A stretch of DNA of 64,000 nucleotides from Saccharothrix obliqua. Lineage in GTDB: Bacteria; Actinomycetota; Actinomycetes; Mycobacteriales; Pseudonocardiaceae. The notes under the pieces were generated by a model. It worked only from the letters and a program-made list of their open reading frames with translations. It was not told where the DNA came from and did not search any database. The translations under genes were made by a program, and so were the position numbers. Positions 59,422-64,000 of the stretch are shown piece by piece; position 1 is the stretch's first letter, and each line of letters begins with the position of its first letter. The stretch spans positions 806,001 to 870,000 of the forward strand of contig NZ_JAHXGQ010000002.1 in NCBI RefSeq assembly GCF_019375475.1, read 5' to 3'.

Positions 59422-59762
59422 CGGAGCCGCAGCGGGAGCGGTTGGCGGCGGCGCAGGCCGGGTTGCTGCGCGCACTGCTCGCCGACGGCACGCCGCCCGC
59501 CGGGTTCGACCCGGAGCGGCTGCGGGTGGAGGCGCGGTCGCTGCTCAACAAGCGGCGTGGTGTGGTGGCGGCGTTGCGGCCGGACGTGGCCGCCGAGCTG
59601 GCCGACCGGTTCCGCCCGCTGTTCGACGAGTACGCCCGCGCGCACCCCCGCCGCGACGGGACGCGGTTCCGCGAGGACGCCGCCGCGTTCGCCGAGTGGG
59701 CCACCGCCCGCGGTGAGCTGACGCCGCCGCGCAGGCGGCGCTGGTGGCGGCGCGGGACCTGA
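59418..59762 (+). CDS. small MNIO partner protein (DUF2063-like)
   Basis: The product has 114 residues from a GTG overlapping the MNIO stop (GTGA). [14 protein letters not shown], then [23 protein letters not shown] and [12 protein letters not shown] match the helical pattern of the DUF2063-like partners (TglI/MbnC-type) that bring the substrate to MNIO enzymes. It is shorter than a typical DUF2063 protein. Role as a substrate-recognition subunit is inference from context. The C terminus is strongly basic ([10 protein letters not shown]). Confidence 0.7.
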   Translation: MTEPQRERLAAAQAGLLRALLADGTPPAGFDPERLRVEARSLLNKRRGVVAALRPDVAAELADRFRPLFDEYARAHPRRDGTRFREDAAAFAEWATARGELTPPRRRRWWRRGT

Positions 59763-59806
59763 CGGGTCCGCGCAACCCGACCGCCCGGCCGTTCCGTCCC
59801 ACCGGC

Positions 59807-60283
59807 ATGCGCAGAGCGATGGCGGCCGTCCTGCTGCTCGTGACGGCCTGCGGGTCGACCCCCGAGCAGGTGTGCACGGCGATCGGCGTGCCGGTGGGCG
59901 TCGGGGTGGACGTGCGGTCGGCGGGGGTGGCGACGGGCGCCCTGGAGGTCTGCTGGGACGGCCGGTGCACGACGCGGCCGCTGGCGTTGTGGCCGTCGAG
60001 CCGGGTGGTCGGCGGCACGTGCGCCGGGACCGCGCCGGAGGACGTGTGCTCGGCGAGCGCCGAGCCGGACGGCGGCCTGCACGGCTACGCGGACGTGCCG
60101 GACCTGCCGGTGCGGCCGGTCGTGGTGAAGCTGCGGCTGGCCGACGGCACGGGGGCGACCGTGCTGGACCGGCAGGTGGAGGCGACCCCGAAGCTCGTCC
60201 GACCCGGCGGCCCGGAATGCGGCGGCGGTGGCGCGCAGCTGAACCTCGCCGTCGCCGCGGACGGGTCGGTCACGGCGACCTGA
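59807..60283 (+). CDS. small secreted lipoprotein after the MNIO operon
   Basis: The product has 158 residues. The ATG at 59807 gives a short lipoprotein signal (MRRAMAAVLLLVTAC, lipobox VTAC); an ATG four codons later is possible. The mature part is beta-rich with seven further Cys residues (VCTAI, EVCWDGRC, GGTCAG, DVCSAS, PECGGG), likely disulfide-bonded. No family recognised. It is 44 bp after the partner gene on the same strand and could belong to the operon. Confidence 0.65.
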   Translation: MRRAMAAVLLLVTACGSTPEQVCTAIGVPVGVGVDVRSAGVATGALEVCWDGRCTTRPLALWPSSRVVGGTCAGTAPEDVCSASAEPDGGLHGYADVPDLPVRPVVVKLRLADGTGATVLDRQVEATPKLVRPGGPECGGGGAQLNLAVAADGSVTAT

Positions 60284-60609
60284 CGCGGCCCGAATCGAGA
60301 CGAGGCCGCCTTCGGGGCCGGCACGGACGCCGACGTGGTGCGGACCGCCGTCGACGGGGCGTTCGGCAGTGGCGGGCGTCACTCTCCGGACACCTTTTCG
60401 TAGCAAGGACAAACTGAGCGTCACCCCAAGAACCGCCGATACGGTGGCAGAACATCCCTCAATGAGACGCTGATCTCACCCGGAGGGGTGGTTAGCGTCG
60501 AAAGTTGTGGGGGGTTCGTCACTTCCGGTTATCCGCCGCCGCCGGTCTTCGGCGTGCCTTCCGACTGCGCGATCCACAGCGCGCACCACCACACCCGGGA
60601 GGTATATCC
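60284..60609. other. intergenic region upstream of the secreted subtilase
   Basis: This 326-bp stretch holds no believable gene. A GATACGGT element near 60437 is a possible -10 region but no matching -35 is clear. GGGAGG at 60597-60602 is the ribosome binding site of the next gene. Confidence 0.4.
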
Positions 60610-63600
60610 GTGTTGCGGAGAACCGGAAAACGCGGCGCATGGGGAGCCGCCGCGTTAGCCGTGGGACTGCTCGCCCCGATGACCGCGGCGGCCACCGCCG
60701 CACCGGGCGCGACCGGTCCGACGAACACCACCGATGCCGGCCGCACCACGTCGGTCACCCTGATCACGGGTGACCGCGTCGTGCTGCACGGCGGACGCCT
60801 GGCCTCGGTGACGGGAGGGCCGGGCCGGGACGACGCCGCGTTCTACACCTACGTGCGCGACGACCGCGTCCACGTCGTCCCGCGCGACGCCGCCGGGCCG
60901 CTCGCCGAGGGCAGGCTCGACCCGCGCCTGTTCGACGTGACCGGCCTGGTCGAGGCCGGCTACGACGACGCGCACCGCGCCGACGTGCCGCTCCTGCTCG
61001 CCCGCGACGGCGGACCGGACGTGCGTGCCGCGGGCGTCCGGGTCACGCTCGACCTGCCCGCCGCGGGCGTGGTCGCCGCCAAGGCCGACAAGGCCGCGGC
61101 GGGCGACGCGTTCCGGGCGCTGGTCGCCGACCCGGCCGTGACGAAGGTGTGGCTGGACGGCAAGCGCGCGACCAGCCTGGACCGCAGCGCCGCGCAGATC
61201 AACGCGCCCGCCGCGTGGGCCGCCGGGCACACCGGCAAGGGCGTCAAGGTCGCCGTCCTGGACACCGGCGTCGACGCCGCGCACCCCGACCTCGCCGGGC
61301 ACGTCGCCCAGCAGGCCAACTTCACCAGCGACCCGGACAACACCGACGGCGTCGGCCACGGCACGCACGTCGCGTCCATCATCGCCTCCAACCACGCCAA
61401 GTACCGCGGTGTCGCACCGGACGCCCAGATCCTCGACGGCAAGGTGTGCGTCTACTCGGGCTGCGAGGAGTCGTGGATCCTGGCGGGCATCCAGTGGGCC
61501 GCCGACCAGGGCGCGGACGTGGTGAACCTCAGCCTCGGCGGCGGCGACACGCCCGACGTGGACCCGCTGGAGGCCGCCGTCAACCGGCTGTCCGCGGAGA
61601 AGGGCACGTTGTTCGTGGTCGCCGCGGGCAACGCGGGCGGCGCGGGCACGGTCAGCTCGCCGAGCACCGCCGACGCCGCGCTCAGCGTCGGCGCGGTCGC
61701 GCGGGACGACCGGCTCGCCCCGTTCTCCAGCCGCGGCCCGCGCACGGGTGACGCGGGCGTGAAGCCCGACGTGACCGCGCCGGGCGTGGACATCGCTGCG
61801 GCCAAGGCGTCCGCCGGTGTCATCGGCGCGCCGGTGGACGACACGCACGTGGCGGTCTCCGGCACCTCGATGGCCACCCCGCACGTCGCGGGCGCGGCGG
61901 CGCTGCTGGCCCAGCAGCACCCCGACTGGACCGGCACGCAGCTCAAGGCGGCCCTCGTGGCGTCCGCGAAGCCCAACCCGGACCTCGGCGCCTACGACCA
62001 GGGCGCCGGTCGGGTCGACCTGGCCAAGGCCATCACCACCACGCTGACCACCGACCCGGTGAGCGTCGGCCTCGGCCTCCAGCCGTGGCCGCACGACGAC
62101 GACGTGCCGGTGACGCGCAAGCTCACCTACCGCAACGCCGGCACGCAGCCCGTCGCGCTGGACCTGTCGGTCGAGGCCAAGGGCCCCGACGGCAAGCCCG
62201 CGCTGGCCGGCGTGTTCGCCGTGACGCCCGCGAAGGTCACCGTCCCGGCGGGCGGCTCGGCCGAGGTGTCCGTCACCGGTGACAGCCGCGCGGGCACCGC
62301 CGACGGCGGGTACACCGGCGTGGTCGTCACGTCCACCGGGCTGCGCACGCCCGTCGCGCTGGAGCGCGAGGTGGAGAGCCACGACCTGACGATCAAGTAC
62401 ACCGACCTGGACGGCAAGCCGGCCGAGCTGGCGTCGTCGCTGGTGATCGGGCTGGACACCAACGTCGTCGCGTTCCCGCCGCGGGTGGGCGGCGTCGCCA
62501 CGGCCCGCCTGCCCAAGGGCGAGTACCTGGTGGTCCACGACGTGCGGACCGGCGACCGGACGGCGTACCTGCCGCAGCCGCGGCTCAACCTCGACGCCAA
62601 GACCACCGTCGACGTGGACGCCCGGACCGCGAAACCGGTGCGGATCAAGTTCCCCGACCCGACCGCGCGGGACCGCACGGGCGGCATCACCGTCGACCGC
62701 ACCCACAACGGCCGCCACCACATCGTCGGCGCGCTCCTGCTCGACGGCTTCGGCGACCGGGCGCTGGTCGCCCAGGTCGGGGCGCCGCTGCCCGCCGACC
62801 AGGTGACCACGTCGTTCGCCTCGCACGCCGAGGCCACGCCGGTCGACGGGACGCCGGTGAGCTACCGGGCGTCCTACGACGTGCCCGGCAACGTGCCCAC
62901 CGGGTTCGAGCGCGCGCCCGCCGCGAAGGAGCTGGCGAAGATCAACCACCGGGTGGTGCGCGGCGCGGACGGCAGGACCTACCGGTACGGCGGCATCCCC
63001 GTGTCGAAGTCCGGCGGCGGTGGCGCGACGCTGCTGCTGCACACCGGGCCGACCGGCGAGGCCGTCGACCACGTCCTGACCAAGGACGTGGGCTGGCGCT
63101 GGGTGGTGCTCCAGTACAACGCCGCCGACCAGCCCGAGGGCAGCCAGGCGTCGGGCGAGCTGACCTACCGCGCGGGCAGCGAGCACCGGCAGCGCTACTT
63201 CCAGCCGGTGCTCGGGCCGGGGCTCTCGCCCACCGCGGGCGCGCTGCACCTGGTGCGGTTCGGTGACGAGATCGGGTTCGGCGTGCCGCTGTGGAACGAC
63301 CACGACGGCAACAGCGGCGGCTACAACACCGAGTCCGCGCGCACCACGCTCTACCGCGACGGCGTCAAGGTCGGGGAGTTCCCGAGCCCGGCGAACGGCG
63401 TGTTCCGCGTGGACCCGGGCGCGGCGCGGTTCAAGATCGAGACCGACGCCGTGCCGGTCGCCGGCTCCACCTCGTTGAGCACGCGGATCGGCGGCTCCTG
63501 GACGTTCCGGTCCGACACGGCGCCCGGTGAGGAGATCAAGCCGCTGCCGCTGACCGTCGTGCAGTTCAGGCCGGAGCTGGACGAGGCGGGCAACGCGCCC

Positions 63601-63852
63601 GCGAACCGGGTGCTGCGCGTGCCGCTGGACGTGCGGCAGCAGCAGGGCGCCGACAGCGGCCGGGTCCGCGACCTGACCGTCGAGGTGTCGTTCGACGACG
63701 GCAAGACCTGGACGAAGGCCGCGGTACACGGGAAGACCGCGCTGGTGCGCAACGGCGCGGCGGGTTTCGCGTCGCTGCGGGTGAAGGGCTCGGACGGCAA
63801 GGGCAACGCGTTCGAGCAGACCGTGATCCGGGCCTACCGGGTCAAGGCGTGA
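60610..63852 (+). CDS. secreted S8 family subtilisin-like serine peptidase, large form
   Basis: The product has 1080 residues. GGGAGG lies seven bases before the GTG at 60610. A signal peptide (1 to about 34, ending in TAAATAAPG) leads to a propeptide (about 45-200), then the catalytic domain with D218 (VLDTG), H250 (GHGTHV) and S420 (GTSMATP). The C-terminal 580 residues are beta-rich, in at least two modules, with a Fn3-like segment near 495-580. Large actinomycete subtilases of this shape are extracellular proteases. No sorting signal or transmembrane anchor is seen. Confidence 0.95.
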   Translation: MLRRTGKRGAWGAAALAVGLLAPMTAAATAAPGATGPTNTTDAGRTTSVTLITGDRVVLHGGRLASVTGGPGRDDAAFYTYVRDDRVHVVPRDAAGPLAEGRLDPRLFDVTGLVEAGYDDAHRADVPLLLARDGGPDVRAAGVRVTLDLPAAGVVAAKADKAAAGDAFRALVADPAVTKVWLDGKRATSLDRSAAQINAPAAWAAGHTGKGVKVAVLDTGVDAAHPDLAGHVAQQANFTSDPDNTDGVGHGTHVASIIASNHAKYRGVAPDAQILDGKVCVYSGCEESWILAGIQWAADQGADVVNLSLGGGDTPDVDPLEAAVNRLSAEKGTLFVVAAGNAGGAGTVSSPSTADAALSVGAVARDDRLAPFSSRGPRTGDAGVKPDVTAPGVDIAAAKASAGVIGAPVDDTHVAVSGTSMATPHVAGAAALLAQQHPDWTGTQLKAALVASAKPNPDLGAYDQGAGRVDLAKAITTTLTTDPVSVGLGLQPWPHDDDVPVTRKLTYRNAGTQPVALDLSVEAKGPDGKPALAGVFAVTPAKVTVPAGGSAEVSVTGDSRAGTADGGYTGVVVTSTGLRTPVALEREVESHDLTIKYTDLDGKPAELASSLVIGLDTNVVAFPPRVGGVATARLPKGEYLVVHDVRTGDRTAYLPQPRLNLDAKTTVDVDARTAKPVRIKFPDPTARDRTGGITVDRTHNGRHHIVGALLLDGFGDRALVAQVGAPLPADQVTTSFASHAEATPVDGTPVSYRASYDVPGNVPTGFERAPAAKELAKINHRVVRGADGRTYRYGGIPVSKSGGGGATLLLHTGPTGEAVDHVLTKDVGWRWVVLQYNAADQPEGSQASGELTYRAGSEHRQRYFQPVLGPGLSPTAGALHLVRFGDEIGFGVPLWNDHDGNSGGYNTESARTTLYRDGVKVGEFPSPANGVFRVDPGAARFKIETDAVPVAGSTSLSTRIGGSWTFRSDTAPGEEIKPLPLTVVQFRPELDEAGNAPANRVLRVPLDVRQQQGADSGRVRDLTVEVSFDDGKTWTKAAVHGKTALVRNGAAGFASLRVKGSDGKGNAFEQTVIRAYRVKA

Positions 63853-63858
63853 CGACGG

Positions 63859-63885
63859 GGGGCGTCCGCCGCCGGCGGGCGCCCC
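63859..63885. terminator. terminator between convergent genes at the right edge
   Basis: GGGGCGTCCGCC (63859-63870) pairs with GGCGGGCGCCCC (63874-63885) with one G-T pair and a 3-base loop, just after the subtilase stop. Confidence 0.8.
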
Positions 63886-63892
63886 TCCCGCG

Positions 63893-64000
63893 TCACGGCA
63901 GGTTCGCGACCAGCTCCGCCACCGGCACCCGCGTGCCGGTGTAGAACGGGATCTCCTCGCGCACGTGGCGACGTGCCTCGGTGCCGCGCAGGTGGCGCAT
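63893..64000 (-). CDS. 3' end of a minus-strand gene, truncated by the window edge
   Basis: The last 35 codons are visible. The encoded C terminus reads [16 protein letters not shown] then [19 protein letters not shown], stop at 63893-63895. The frame is open to the window edge, so the first M shown may be internal. A charged helix followed by [11 protein letters not shown] is not a signature I recognise. It converges on the subtilase. Confidence 0.6.
   Translation of the reverse strand: MRHLRGTEARRHVREEIPFYTGTRVPVAELVANLP

Noticed and set aside
57220-59475. Long minus-strand open frame opposite the TIGR04222/MNIO genes
   Set aside because: Composition of a shadow frame; the plus strand carries MNIO ligand motifs and overlapping start/stop codons.
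60655-63729. Minus-strand open frame of over 1000 codons opposite the large subtilase
   Set aside because: Shadow of a gene with a complete catalytic triad and signal peptide; Arg/Gly/Val-rich translation without motifs.

Overview
The window is high-GC DNA (roughly 70-75 % by eye) with many GTG and TTG starts and tightly overlapping genes. Its families (DUF3040, DUF6286, TIGR04222-type, Asp23/AmaP loci, SecA2, ATP-dependent LigC) point to an actinomycete, most likely of the Pseudonocardiales. That placement is inferred from gene content and style; there is no rRNA in the window.

Positions 1 to about 10,170 are the right-hand part of an integrated actinomycete integrative and conjugative element (AICE). 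Two or three membrane or basic transfer-associated proteins are followed by a TraB/FtsK-like DNA translocase. Next comes a 260-bp block with 12 copies of a 7-bp motif (candidate clt or replication origin). A translationally coupled replication operon follows: prim-pol, a TGT/DpdA-like base-exchange enzyme, and a DUF3987-like protein. A tyrosine integrase stops 140 bp short of the 3' end of a tRNA-Pro(GGG), the expected attachment target. The left end lies outside the window.

From 10.3 to 25.9 kb the sequence is chromosomal: a NarL-type two-component pair; the cmk-plsC-der operon; a DUF1015 gene; a KhtT/KhtU-like K+/H+ antiporter; a subtilase coupled to a tiny I9-like protein; a TM-helix channel protein; and an acyl-CoA/alcohol catabolic group (quinone reductase, two SDRs, MaoC hydratase, acyl-CoA dehydrogenase). 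From 26 to 42 kb come secA2, two long gene-free stretches, an LCP ligase, a DUF3037/HipA-like pair, an SGNH lipase, a Tat-exported lactonase-fold protein, rocD, a DUF2252 kinase-like gene, Nudix, ABC-F, zapE and a RibD-like reductase.

From 42.5 to 47.2 kb lies a nine-gene envelope-stress island: an ECF sigma factor, a zinc-finger anti-sigma/Asp23 fusion, three further Asp23-like proteins, a J-domain-like peptide, DUF2273, DUF6286 and AmaP. Then come ligC, a DMT exporter, a TAP-like lipoprotein lacking its nucleophile serine, a 33-residue Cys-rich peptide on the minus strand, a LigD-type polymerase, GntR/asparaginase and msrB.

The stretch from 56.6 to 60.3 kb looks like an unusual maturation system. 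It has a 21-codon micro-ORF, a hairpin that would mask the ribosome binding site, and two paralogous membrane proteins whose C-terminal tails are regular Gly/Ser/Cys arrays. These are followed directly by a DUF692 (MNIO) iron oxygenase, a small coupled partner and a lipoprotein. MNIO enzymes modify cysteines of ribosomal peptides, so the tails are plausible substrates. The window ends with a large secreted subtilase and the 3' end of a minus-strand gene.
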